Positions 52,184-62,202 of a stretch of DNA of 64,000 nucleotides are shown in pieces (within the stretch, counting starts at the first letter, position 1; the number at the start of each line of letters is the position of its first letter). The position numbers and the translations under genes were made by a program. The DNA lies in the NCBI GenBank assembly GCA_956465555.1, contig OY101122.1:1065001-1129000 (forward strand), in the 5' to 3' direction. Origin of the DNA: Nitzschia sp. pyKryTriq1 (lineage: Eukaryota > Bacillariophyta > Bacillariophyceae > Bacillariales > Bacillariaceae). The notes under the pieces are model-generated. The model saw nothing but the letters and a program-made list of their open reading frames with translations, was not told the DNA's origin and did not search any database.

Positions 52184-53504
52184 CTATGAACTAGTTTGCG
52201 TTTTCATTTGTTCCCATACACTTGGTGCCATCACAGCCTCGCTCTTTACCCATGGGTGATCCATAACTTCGTCCAACGAGTACCGTTTCTTCGGGTCGGC
52301 CTGCAACATTGTCTCTAGCAAGACAACCAGCTCGTCACTCAACACAATCTCGTCCCTCTTTGTTGAATTCACAAATTTTTTAACGCAATCGGTAACATTT
52401 CCTTTCACGCAAAGCTCCACAAACGTCTTGTCTTCCTGCACGGGCGCCATAAATAGGGCCTCGCTACTCACTACCATGCTGTAAAGCATCAAGCCACTAG
52501 CCCACAGATCCGCTGCAAATCCATCCCACCCGACAGTCAGACTACCAAAATATTCTGGAGCCACGAATTGAGAGCAGCTACCACCAGGAATAGGGGCGGT
52601 TTTGTCTTCATCAATTGGATCATTCTTGTTGAAACGCATGCTCCAGTCCAGTCGATCGATTGCTATGTGGTCACCGTGCAACTTCACGGCATCCGGTGAC
52701 AAGTTCCGATGACACAAACCAGCGTTCTGAAGTGATTTCAATCCCTTCGAATCATCATAAAGTATGGCATATTAGTTTTTCCTCAATGTTGAAGCTTATC
52801 AAGCTTTCGGACCTTACCTTCAAAATTTGTTTGAAAAAAAATCGTGCAACCGGTTCCTTCAGGTTCCCTTCGTTCATACAGTATTGCATTAGCGTACCAT
52901 CGGGATAATACGGTAAGACTGCGTACAAAAAAGATGGACATGCCCCCAGAAGATCAGCACCAACAACATGCGCTTCACTTGTATTGTTGGCTTGAGCTAT
53001 CATTTGAAGCGCACTTAAGTTGTCCAAAGGACTTTGCACTTCAGGGTTGTCGTTTTTCATGTCAAGAACGCTGCTGTGCATTATCAGAATTCTTACGAGA
53101 AAAGGTTCACCAGCTTCGTCCAAATCCAATTCCCAGGCTTGGGAAGAGTCTTTAAAGTCTGGTTGGCTATGCCGCCGTAACTTGTATCCCAGTCGAATGT
53201 CCCCATACGAAGGCTTGTCGATCTTCCGCTGCAACCAGAAGGCCTGTGGGGGCTCTCCGTCTGGCTCGAAAACAATGATATTTCCAGCCATTGTCTTTTC
53301 TCTTTTCAAATGCGTCGGCCCGGCTAAGGATACCGCTTTGCTATCAGGTGAAGATATGTCATCAGACGACCCGTTTCCGGCAATGAAGGATGCTCTCCCG
53401 TTCCATGATTCCTTGACAGCATTTCTAGCCTCTGGAATATGCACGAAGCCAGTGCAACGCCTCGCTGTCAAAAGCTGTGGGGGATCGAATGGGATGCTAG
53501 TCAT
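52184..53504 (-). CDS. Protein kinase-fold protein, predicted pseudokinase
   Basis: Exons 52818-53504 and 52184-52744 with a 73-nt intron (GTAAGG..GAAG) give 415 residues. The splice joins FFKQILK to GLKSLQNAGLCHRNLSPDAV, the usual kinase helix E and catalytic loop. The fold is clear: that loop, the APE block FVAPEYF, WDGFAADLWASGLMLYSMVV (helix F) and MLQADPKKRYSLDEVMDHPW (helix I). Yet the HRD Asp is Asn (N243), the DFG position reads LDW (261-263), and the N-lobe VAIK strand appears as FLVRILIMH without an evident Lys. No glycine-rich loop is seen. Loss of all these points to a catalytically dead scaffold or allosteric kinase-like protein. The first 60 residues are disordered and Ser-rich. 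Diatom-specific kinase-like families of this kind are possible; the partner is unknown. Confidence 0.8.
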
Positions 53505-54420
53505 TCTTAAAAATCGAGGGCGAAAGCGGCTATTTCAATATGACGGTGTGGTCAGTGTTGTGTGCAACAAAGAATGCGGAGGCAGACGGGAGACCCAATA
53601 CTTGTACTGGTTCAACTTTCAACTGTTTTATCACACTATGACCAGCCGCCTGCCGCCGCTCTCGCGAAGATTGATTTTTTGATGCCCGGTTTTCCCTGTA
53701 CCGGTAATACACGTACAAGTACTCGTACTGTACGTTGTGATCATTGTGATCGGCTGTACCCGTACAGTACCAGTACTATATAATACAGTACAGTTCTGGA
53801 CAGTCATTTTTATAATGCAAGTGTAGAAAGCTATGTACTGCGAGCAGGAGTACTTGATACAGTAGTATTAAAAAACAACCGAAAGTCATAGATGATTATT
53901 CAATTCTTGACTAGTAGGTAGTACCTGGTACAGGTACGATTACGGTACAAGTACTTGAACTGTACAGGTATGGTACTTATAGTCCCTTCGCCATCAGGCT
54001 TTCAAGCATAAGTATCTACCTGGTACAAAGAATGTGCAGCTTTCTGATGGTCGACGACTCGTACCTGGTAGTTGGACATCCTACCCCTGCCTCTACTATT
54101 AATATATTGGAAGGGTTACTTTGTTGCGGCCTGTAGGGGTCGTTCTAGAGACAGACAGAGAGAGAGAGAGAGAGAGGATAATCTATACCTGTACGAATAC
54201 GAGTAGTCTCTTATAGCAAGAAGTAGTAGTCTACACTTCCATACTAGTAGTACGTTGTTTCGGAGCATGTATCATAACGACCGATTGCTTGATGTTTCAA
54301 ACGAGGCCTTGTATGCGCTCCTGCGTATTCAGAGCTATGGGAATAAAGTGCAATGAATCTTAAATTACACGCAACGCCCCAAAATTGTCGGAAGGTAGAA
54401 TTGTCACCGCGAATGAAGAA
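53505..54420. repeat. Intergenic region with GTAC repeats and a GA run
   Basis: A 916-bp spacer. GTAC words cluster at 53695-53790, with perfect TACCGGTA at 53699-53706, and at 53925-53985. A GA dinucleotide run lies at about 54150-54176. No gene is supported. Confidence 0.55.
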
Positions 54421-56529
54421 CTAAGCTATCTCGAGTGGCCATCCAACTTCTTTGAGTTTGGAAGTCAGTTTTCCTTCTTCGTACAGTCTTTTGGTTTGCA
54501 CAAAACCGCCAAAGAACTCTCCACCAATATAAAGGTTGGGAACGCTACGTCTCCCGTCTCTAGTCATCATATGCTGGCGTATATCTTGAGAAATCGGTTT
54601 GTAGTCGTCGAGATCAATAATGTGAGGTGTCTTGGCGCCAATGTTTCGCAGCAATTCCAGTGTCCGTTTGCATTCTGGGCACCACGCAAGGGAGAACATC
54701 ACAACTGGATGCTTTTGAATAATTTGTTCAATACATGACTGCTCGGCCAGGTTACACGATTCGCCGTTTCCTTCTGTTTCCTCGGCATTGGTCGATGGCT
54801 TTTCCAGGGCTCCCGCTTCAATCAGGAGCGGAACCAACGCACCCTTAGCTTGCAAGCCAGCAGTTTCGTCTCCTCCACCGATGCTTTTTCCACCCACAAA
54901 GACATTCGGCACCGTCCTGCGTTTTGTCATTGATTTAAGCACTTCTTGTACTTCCCGTGTTTGGGGGTTACTTGTAAGGTCCACGATGAATGGGTCCGGA
55001 ACACCAGCTGCGCTCAGTGCTTCGAGGGCTTTACGACAGTAGGGACACCAGGACTTGGAGAATACTACAACTGGGTGACTGTTCACAATGCGAGTGATGC
55101 AATCCTCTTTTGTTAGATCACAGTTTCTGTCAGAGTCTGCGAGGATTCGCTCTTCTTCTTTCTTCACTTCCGGTTGTGGGTTTGTTTTTGTTCCTAACAC
55201 CTTTGGAGCGTGAGGAACGGCAACGTGCTTGTGCACTCCGTGCGTTTCTCTGAGCCACCGTTCAGCGTCAATGGCAGCCTGTGCCCCAGCTGCGGATGCA
55301 GTGATGGCCTGTTTGTAGATATTGTCCGATACTTCGCCGACCGCAAAAATGCCAGAGACTGACGTTTGCGTCGCGCCTTCCAGTTGGACAAAACCCTCAA
55401 GATCCAGATGGATGCTGTTCCTCAACCAGTCAGTATTTGGGGTCGCACCAATCATGACGAAGGCACCATCTATGGATAGAACTTGTTCGTCGTTCTTATT
55501 GTTCGTGTTCTGTATCCGCACTCCTCTAAGCTGATGTTCTGAATCAAGTTCCCACTGCTCGACTGCATAGGGCAACAGAATTTGAATATTGACAGTGCTT
55601 CGCGCCACATCCACTGCTGCCTGGTTTTTGCCAGAAAGCTGCGTCCGTCTATGTACCAAATACACTTGTTTGGCATAGCGTGCCAACAAAATGGCAGCAT
55701 CCATCGCTGAATCGCCACCTCCCACGACCAAGACCGTCTTATCCAGGTACAGATGACCGTCACATATCGCGCAGTTGTGCAATGTCTTCCCCCATAGCAA
55801 ATCTTCCTTGGGTAGACCCAAGTGACGAGGCGTGGCGCCACTTGCTACAATAACAGACCAAGCATGAATTTGCTTTTCTCGAGAATTCACTGAAGTAGTG
55901 GTCAGAGTGAAGAGTCCTGTCTCCTGAACAACGGGTGTTCTTTGAAGTTCAGTTGCCAACACTCCAGGCGTTGCGAATTTGGCGCCAAAATGAAGAGCCT
56001 GTTGTTTGGTGGCTTTCAGCCAAGCAGGACCATTTCCTTCTGTATAGCTAGGAAAATTGTCTAGATGTTGCGTTTCGGACAAAAGACCTGTCTCCGACCC
56101 CAGAACGACAACATCGAGGCCAGCCCGAGCCCCGAACAACGCGGCAGTTAACCCGGCCGGACCGGAACCAGCTATCACGATATCGTGGATAGGTCCATTC
56201 ACACCCAGCGCTGCGTAGTCCACAGCGGCTGCATCCAACAACGTCCTACCGCTACGTCGATCTGAAGCAGGTTTATTATGCGAGCCGCGAAATCGAAAAA
56301 ACAATCCGCCTACTAGTCCAGTCAAGACAAGTGAGATGGAGGCAAATATGACAGCCCGTCCCCGCTGCGCTTTGTTACGTGTTGTAAATACCCTTGAAAT
56401 TGATGGTGCCCCTGACGAGCTGTGCAGCGGCAACGTTGTCTGTTTGTCGCTGTTGATGGACCCGTTGCCATGTTGGCTGGTGCCACCTCGGCGACTCCGA
56501 AGAAGTGTCGTCGTACCGGTATGGCTCAT
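54421..56529 (-). CDS. Membrane-anchored thioredoxin reductase fused to two glutaredoxin domains
   Basis: A 702-residue single-exon protein. A cytosolic-looking Ser-rich tail is followed by one hydrophobic segment at about 59-80 (AVIFASISLVLTGLVGGLFF). The low-molecular-weight NADPH-thioredoxin reductase part spans about 115-430: FAD motif IAGSGPAG (119-126), redox pair C253-A-I-C256-D, NADPH motif VVGGGDSA with HRR at 293-295, and the second FAD motif GIFAVGEV, where Glu replaces the usual Asp. Two glutaredoxin domains follow: Grx1 with CPYC at 495-498, TVPNVFVGG and GGGDE; Grx2 with CPEC at 617-620, SVPNLYIGG and EFFGG. Each Grx is preceded by an extra C-x6-C pair (C470/C477 and C592/C599). 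It may shuttle electrons from NADPH through the Cys pairs to the Grx sites. This domain order is unusual. It is neither plant NTRC, which has a thioredoxin domain, nor animal TGR, where Grx is N-terminal on a different reductase class. Confidence 0.9.
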   Translation of the reverse strand: MSHTGTTTLLRSRRGGTSQHGNGSINSDKQTTLPLHSSSGAPSISRVFTTRNKAQRGRAVIFASISLVLTGLVGGLFFRFRGSHNKPASDRRSGRTLLDAAAVDYAALGVNGPIHDIVIAGSGPAGLTAALFGARAGLDVVVLGSETGLLSETQHLDNFPSYTEGNGPAWLKATKQQALHFGAKFATPGVLATELQRTPVVQETGLFTLTTTSVNSREKQIHAWSVIVASGATPRHLGLPKEDLLWGKTLHNCAICDGHLYLDKTVLVVGGGDSAMDAAILLARYAKQVYLVHRRTQLSGKNQAAVDVARSTVNIQILLPYAVEQWELDSEHQLRGVRIQNTNNKNDEQVLSIDGAFVMIGATPNTDWLRNSIHLDLEGFVQLEGATQTSVSGIFAVGEVSDNIYKQAITASAAGAQAAIDAERWLRETHGVHKHVAVPHAPKVLGTKTNPQPEVKKEEERILADSDRNCDLTKEDCITRIVNSHPVVVFSKSWCPYCRKALEALSAAGVPDPFIVDLTSNPQTREVQEVLKSMTKRRTVPNVFVGGKSIGGGDETAGLQAKGALVPLLIEAGALEKPSTNAEETEGNGESCNLAEQSCIEQIIQKHPVVMFSLAWCPECKRTLELLRNIGAKTPHIIDLDDYKPISQDIRQHMMTRDGRRSVPNLYIGGEFFGGFVQTKRLYEEGKLTSKLKEVGWPLEIA

Positions 56530-57219
56530 GGAGGCAAACTGTTTGCTCTGCCGTTTACCGTGATGATGAAACGTGCTCGTACTGTATCAAGTATGATTCA
56601 TATGGTCCCCTTGAAACGATAGTGGAAGGTCTTGTCTACTTTTTGCTTTACTGCTTTTGCTCTTTGCTCTTTGCTCTTTGCACTTTGCACTTTGCTCTTT
56701 GCTCTTTGCTCTTTGCTTCATCATCATCATCATCATCATCATGCATCAATCATCATGCACTTTTGCGTGTTCCCTCATCACATCTCTTTGTTCTTTATTA
56801 CAGTACTACTCTCTTTTAGGACTATGTTTGTACTTAAGTTAGCGATAAAAGCTACCGCGGTGGTACCTTGATGGCTACGTACCGGTACTTGCTGTACCGT
56901 ACGGCAGTGGTTCGCTCTCCGCGTCTGACGCCGACGACTCCTCCTCTTTTAGGTTTTTCGCTGCTTTAAGATATACCTACCGGTAGTGTAATACTAGTAA
57001 TCGACCCTGGGCTAGAGAGGAGTGGTTTGCTTTGGAAATAGCCAGACGATTGTTCTTGTGAGGTTGCACAATGCACAATTCAAAAGAATGGTTCGATAGC
57101 ATGCGAGACAGGCAGTATTATCGCATGCACCACAATGAAGGAAAGAAAAAGCTTGCAATCATAACTACCTGAGAATACCCAGTTGAAAAATGAACGATAT
57201 GGGATGGACAATGCAATAT
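56530..57219. repeat. Intergenic region with a heptamer repeat and ATC/CAT run
   Basis: A tandem heptamer GCTCTTT/GCACTTT runs from about 56656 to 56717 (about 9 copies) and passes directly into a CAT triplet run to about 56742. Perfect TACCGGTA lies at 56880-56887 and 56978-56985. Frames through the heptamers (LCSLLFAL-type) are artefacts. Confidence 0.75.
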
Positions 57220-58140
57220 CTAGAAGTCGTCCAGATTATCTGTAAAGTCGTCCATGACCCTTTTGACAACATCAAACATCTTCTTGTTGGACTTGTATGT
57301 TTGCAGAACCTGGCTCGCCCCGTACTTGACAAGCTCCTTGGCTACCAATTCTTCGTGTTCGTCCACATCCTTCTTACCGGTTGCGGCCGATTCTTCCAGG
57401 TATTGGTTCGCCACAGCTACCAATCCAAATTGAGCCCGTACATTGGACGAATCTAGCTCCAAAGATTGTGACATGTGCTTTCGAGCCAAGCTCAAGTTTT
57501 CCAGTCCTCCAATAGTAGCATACACTTCCGCCAAAAGTATGTGCATCTCTGAGTCGAGGGGACTTCCCAGAACAACTTGCTCTAGAGCAAAGGCGGCACC
57601 TTTGAAGTCGCAGAGTGACATTCTCAGTTGGGCCATTTCGTACCACCCACTAACATCCATCATATTCTGGCCCAAGTACTCGTTCAGTGCCGCAATCACT
57701 TTCTCGGGTTCTTGTTTCAAAGCCCGCGCGATGCAGTACTTGCGTTGCAACGCTACTAGATTCGCTGGGTTGTCCTTGAGTAGCGCGTCGTAAATCGCCC
57801 CAGCGCCGTCGTAGTCACCCGCCGCCTCGAGGCATCGTGCCAACAGGCGTCGAAAGCGCACGGAATCCTTCTCCACGCCGTTCTTCCGCAGTTGGTCTAG
57901 GCATTTGTCGGCGACATCATGATTGCCCAGATCGAGAGCTGCCAGACAGATCTGCTCCAAGGCCGCAAGTCGTGTTTCATCGTCACCCATGCCCTTGGAC
58001 AAATCCTTGCCGAGGAGAATTTGCCCGTGCTCAAACACCAGCTTTGGTTCCCGCAATTCATGTGCTCTTACATATCGCAAAACTCCTAAATGATCTTTTC
58101 GCGCAACAAGTGTTGGCAGATCGTCACCTGGGCCCATCAT
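57220..58140 (-). CDS. EMC2: EMC2, TPR subunit of the ER membrane complex
   Basis: With the start at ATG 58140 (MMGPGDDLPTLVARKDH) the protein has 306 residues, the usual EMC2 length. An upstream ATG adds 48 Arg/Cys-rich residues with no family likeness. TPR-like repeats fill the protein: RLLARCLEAAGDYDGAGAIY, then DALLKDNPANLVALQRKYCI, then VIAALNEYLGQNMMDVSGWY, then EMAQLRMSLCDFKGAAFALE, and the family hallmark ATIGGLENLSLARKHMSQSL. EMC2 is the soluble cytosolic subunit that organises the EMC insertase for tail-anchored and multipass membrane proteins. The C-terminus is charged (DEHEELVAKELVKYG), with a helix ending in DDFTDNLDDF. No intron is needed. Confidence 0.88.
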   Translation of the reverse strand: MMGPGDDLPTLVARKDHLGVLRYVRAHELREPKLVFEHGQILLGKDLSKGMGDDETRLAALEQICLAALDLGNHDVADKCLDQLRKNGVEKDSVRFRRLLARCLEAAGDYDGAGAIYDALLKDNPANLVALQRKYCIARALKQEPEKVIAALNEYLGQNMMDVSGWYEMAQLRMSLCDFKGAAFALEQVVLGSPLDSEMHILLAEVYATIGGLENLSLARKHMSQSLELDSSNVRAQFGLVAVANQYLEESAATGKKDVDEHEELVAKELVKYGASQVLQTYKSNKKMFDVVKRVMDDFTDNLDDF

Positions 58141-58643
58141 TATGGATTGGGTTTTGCGGGTCTGATTCCTTCTACAGTACCGCTTTTGTGGCGGTGGTCT
58201 TCTGTGACAATGACAAGCTGCAGAGGCTGGTGCGGCTCCTCTATCAGTAGTCAGTACGAGAACTGGTACCTGTAGACTATCCATTATCCATTATCATCGC
58301 CGCCACTCGCGCCGCCGCATCGTCGATTTTGATAGTGAGACGCGCGCTGCAAGATTGTGTGAGATTGGACAAAGGGCAGACTTACAATCCAATGAGTCGT
58401 CGTCGTCACATCTGCAACAATCTATATCTTACTACGTATGCATGCGCAATACCGGTACCGGTACGTAGCAACAGTCACACAAGCACACAAAGATCTGCAA
58501 CGTAACAGAGAGGACAGAAGGACGTCGCGATTCTTCCCAATTCGTGATGACGATAGACGAATCATCGCAACAAAAAGCAGAACCAAAGAAGGTCTTATTC
58601 ACTTTGCCCGGTTGATACCTTTATCCTGAAACTGTCAATCGAA
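58141..58643. promoter_or_regulatory. Divergent promoter region with overlapping TACCGGTA palindromes
   Basis: A 503-bp spacer between divergent genes. Two perfect TACCGGTA palindromes overlap at 58450-58463. The promoter role is inferred from position. Confidence 0.4.
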
Positions 58644-61600
58644 ATGAGTTCGTCACTGCTAGGCACAAGCACTTTTAACTCTGTGGTTGATCCGTCGACT
58701 ATTCCCGACGAAGAGTCTTCGTTGTCTCTGCAATCGAGAACTACCAGCAGCAATGAGCCGACTATCCGGAGCGAAATGACTCGGACCAACCCGCAAAGAG
58801 AACAGGAAGGCGGCTTGTCGTCCTACGTGGCGCCAGAAAACTCCACAGGGCGTAAATTGAGCGCTTTCGAGAATACACTCAGCATCAGTAAATTGCGCTT
58901 TGACAAGTTGGAATTCTACGGGCGGCAGGAGGAAAAGAAAGTGCTACAGGAGAGCATCAAAAGAATAACGACCCCGATACGAAAGGCTGATGGCGATGGT
59001 GATGATTCTTCTGTTGGGCGCAACGAAATGGTACTCATTTCGGGTATTTCTGGTTGCGGGAAAACGACGTTGGCCAACCATGTGGCCAAATCTGTGAAAA
59101 GAGCAAACGGTATGTTCGTTCATGGCAAATGTGATATGAATTCGACTGGTGGGCCGTACTCAAGTATCAAAGCGGCATGCTTGCAAATATGCGGGGAGCT
59201 GTTGCATTTGAAGAATTCCGACAACCCGCGCTTCTCCGAGATCCAGAGTGAAATTACGGAAGTCCTGGGCGCTGAATTGAAGCAACTGATTGGTTTGCTA
59301 CCAGAGCTTCAAGATGTCGTTGGCGAGAAAGCTCCCTCTGAAGATCTCTCTTTCACGTTGGGGTCACCAGATACGAAGGGTCTGACGGAAGCGTCGGAGC
59401 TTTGTCTTCATCAAGTCTTTCGTAGGTTCATGCAAATTATTTCCTCTCGCTTTTCACCCTTTGTGATGGTCCTCGACGACTTTCAAAGAGCTGATAATGC
59501 GTCACTAAAATTGATGCATTCAGTGATAAGTGATCCAGACAATCGTTCTGGGCTTGTCCTGGTTGTCACTTATAGGTCCGATGAAGTAGACGAGACACAT
59601 ATCCTTTCTGACTTTATCGAAGGTGTCAAAATGATTGCCGAGAAGGAATCGTCAGGGTTGGCATCTGTCAAAGAAATCAAGTTGGAAAACTTCACAGTGG
59701 ACGATCTGGTTCAAATTTTGTTGATTTTGCTGAACATGGATGATAGAGAGGCGATTGCTTCGCTGGCGGAAATCTGTCATAAGCGCACACTGGGGAACAT
59801 GTTCTACTTCAGTTGTTTTTTGATGACCCTAAAAGAGGAAAATTTGCTACAGTTCAGTGTCAGCTCGTACAAGTGGGTCTGGGATGAAAAGACCATTCTC
59901 TCAGCAACGGCAGCAGCAGGAAATGTGGTAGATTTGATTCGAAATCGTTTGATGGAATTGACTAAAGCTGTTCAAAAGCGGTTATCGTTCGCTGCCTGCC
60001 TTGGCTCGTCCTTCGATACGGAAACGGAGGGGGTAGTTTGGGAGCAAATATCAAAAGTTCTCACTAACACTGGGGATACCGATGGATGGCTGGAAGTGTC
60101 AGAGAAAAATGGTATTTTGGAAAGAATCACCGAAAAAGAGTATCGGTGGCCCCATGACCAAGTTCAGGAGGCGGTATTATCCTTGCTATCAGAGGAAGAT
60201 TTACCTGGCTTCCAAAACCTCGTGGGGGAAGCTCTCCTGCATGGCCTTCCAGACAGCAAGCGTGAAGCTTCCCTTTTTACCATTGTTGACTTGCTAAACG
60301 CTGGAAATTTGTCTCCTAGGAAAGTGCCGAGATTGGAAATGGCAGAACTACACAAATTGGCCGTTGACAAAGCATATCGACAAGTTGCGTTGGATTCCAT
60401 GAGTCAGTATGCAAAGATTGGCGTGGAGTACCTACCCGTGGATGCGTGGCAAACTCATTATCATCTGACGTTGGAGCTGCATTCACGAGGGGCGGAAGCT
60501 GCGAATCTTCTTGGAGAGAAGGAGCTGTTGAGAATGCATGCTGGTGAAGTCCTTAAGCAAAAGGACCGGCCACTAGCAGACAAACTTCGGGCCTACAACG
60601 CGATGATTGATAGCCTAGGTCGCGAGCAAGACTCAGCAGCGATCTCAGAAGCTCTAGAAATGCTACTTGATCTTTTGTCGAAACTTGGGTGCAAATTTCC
60701 TAAAGGGAAATTCAGTCAGCTGTGCTCAACTGTGAAATCTCTAGTGAAGGTGAAGCGAAAAGTAAAGACACTAAAAGAGAAAGATATTGTCGCTATGACT
60801 CAAATGGCTGAGTCGTCGAATCAGCTTTTTGCCATGGCGCTGATGCAAAGTCACATGAACATCATTTTCCTATCTTCTCCCGATCTTCTAGGGTTGTGGT
60901 TCCTGAGATTCGCAGAGCTCACCCTGGAGTATGGAATCTGCGAATACTCACCTGCCGCTTTTGCTCAACTGGGACATTTGTTTCTCATTATGAACGATTT
61001 CACTACTGCCATGAAGTGCGGGGGTTTTGCAGAAAAGCTAGTGAAAAGCTTCGACTCCAAGACCTCCAGAAACGCCCTTGCTGTTTATCAGATATACGGT
61101 TTCTCGCTTGCTTTCAAGAGGCCTTATCATCAACTTATGCCCGCTCTCTTGGATGGATACCGAGATGGGCTTGCTGTTGGTGACCAGAATAGTATAGGAT
61201 CGGTAGGTACAACTTGCGGGCGACGGTTTTGACTGCGGGTGAAAAGAGAATCACTAATTTTGCGCAGTGTATTGTTTTCTATGTTTACATGAGTTTCGCA
61301 GCTGGGAAACACTTAAGAACAGTGGAAGCTGATTGTCGCAGGTATCATAATCAGGCGAAAGAGCTCAAAAATGAACAGGCGGCTACAAACTTGAGAACAT
61401 TGTGGCAATGTGCGTTGAACCTATTAGGGCGCTCCGAAAACACGTGCATCCTGACCGGAGAAGCGATACTAGATATTGACAGCTTTACAGCGTCAATCAA
61501 TGTAGAAGCCGAGTTGTGTCTCGTGCGCTACGTACAATGTTATCTCTGTGCCATCTTCGGTTTATTCGAGACGGGTTCCGCTATGGCACTGGAAGATGAA

Positions 61601-62089
61601 GGCCGCTTCAATAAAGCGGGTCCGGGCATTTTCATGAACATGCATGAAACGTTTGTTAGAGGGCTTTGCCTTTTCGGTATGGCAAGGAAATCGAAGCAAT
61701 CAAAGTACAAAAAGGCGGGAAAGAGGGTTCTATCTACTATCAGAAAATGGGTACGGAACGACAACCCCAACGTCCTTCATTACGAGAAGCTGTTTGAGGC
61801 AGAACTTCGTGCACTAGAAGGGAAGTTGGACGCTGCTGAGTTGCTGTATCACCAGGCGCTCAGTCTGGCTGCCCGATCTGGATTTATCCAAGATGCTGCC
61901 ATTATAAACGAACGTTGTGGTGACTTTTTCTTGCGTAAAAGGAAATCGCCCGACGATGCCATGTATAAAATGAAAGAAGCATGTAAGCTATACGAGGAAT
62001 GGGGCTGTCGAAAAAAGGTTGAGATGATTCGAAAGGAGTTCAGGTCACTAAAGGAGGCACCATCTGGTGTGATCACAGTAAGGAGATGA
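58644..62089 (+). CDS. STAND/AAA-type ATPase with TPR-like helical C-terminus
   Basis: Exons 58644-61202 and 61268-62089 with a 65-nt intron (GTAGGT..GCAG) give 1126 residues. The first 85 residues are Ser-rich and disordered. The ATPase domain starts at FYGRQEEKKVLQES, with Walker A GISGCGKTT at 134-142 and Walker B FVMVLDDFQRAD, and VLVVTYRSDE carries the sensor Arg. A winged-helix-like stretch follows (YRWPHDQVQEAVLSLLSEED). The C-terminal 550 residues are helical repeats (AELHKLAVDKAYRQVALDSM; AKQLG-type TPR pairs), ending with KMKEACKLYEEWGCRKKVEM, typical of the TPR tail in AAA_16 predicted ATPases. In bacteria and diatoms this module often precedes a kinase or cyclase; none is attached here. 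It is probably a signalling ATPase that assembles on a ligand, but this is inference. Confidence 0.82.
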
Positions 62090-62202
62090 GATCTAATAGC
62101 CGTCATTGGAATAGGCGGTCATTCTTGCTACAGCTATATATCCCGTAATATTTTTAAAAGTGCAAGCGACATACAAGGATTTCTTGCTAACACCACCAAT
62201 CA

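Noticed and set aside
56641-56871. Frames through the heptamer repeat (Leu/Cys/Phe-rich)
   Set aside because: They are translations of the GCTCTTT and CAT repeats and do not form a gene.
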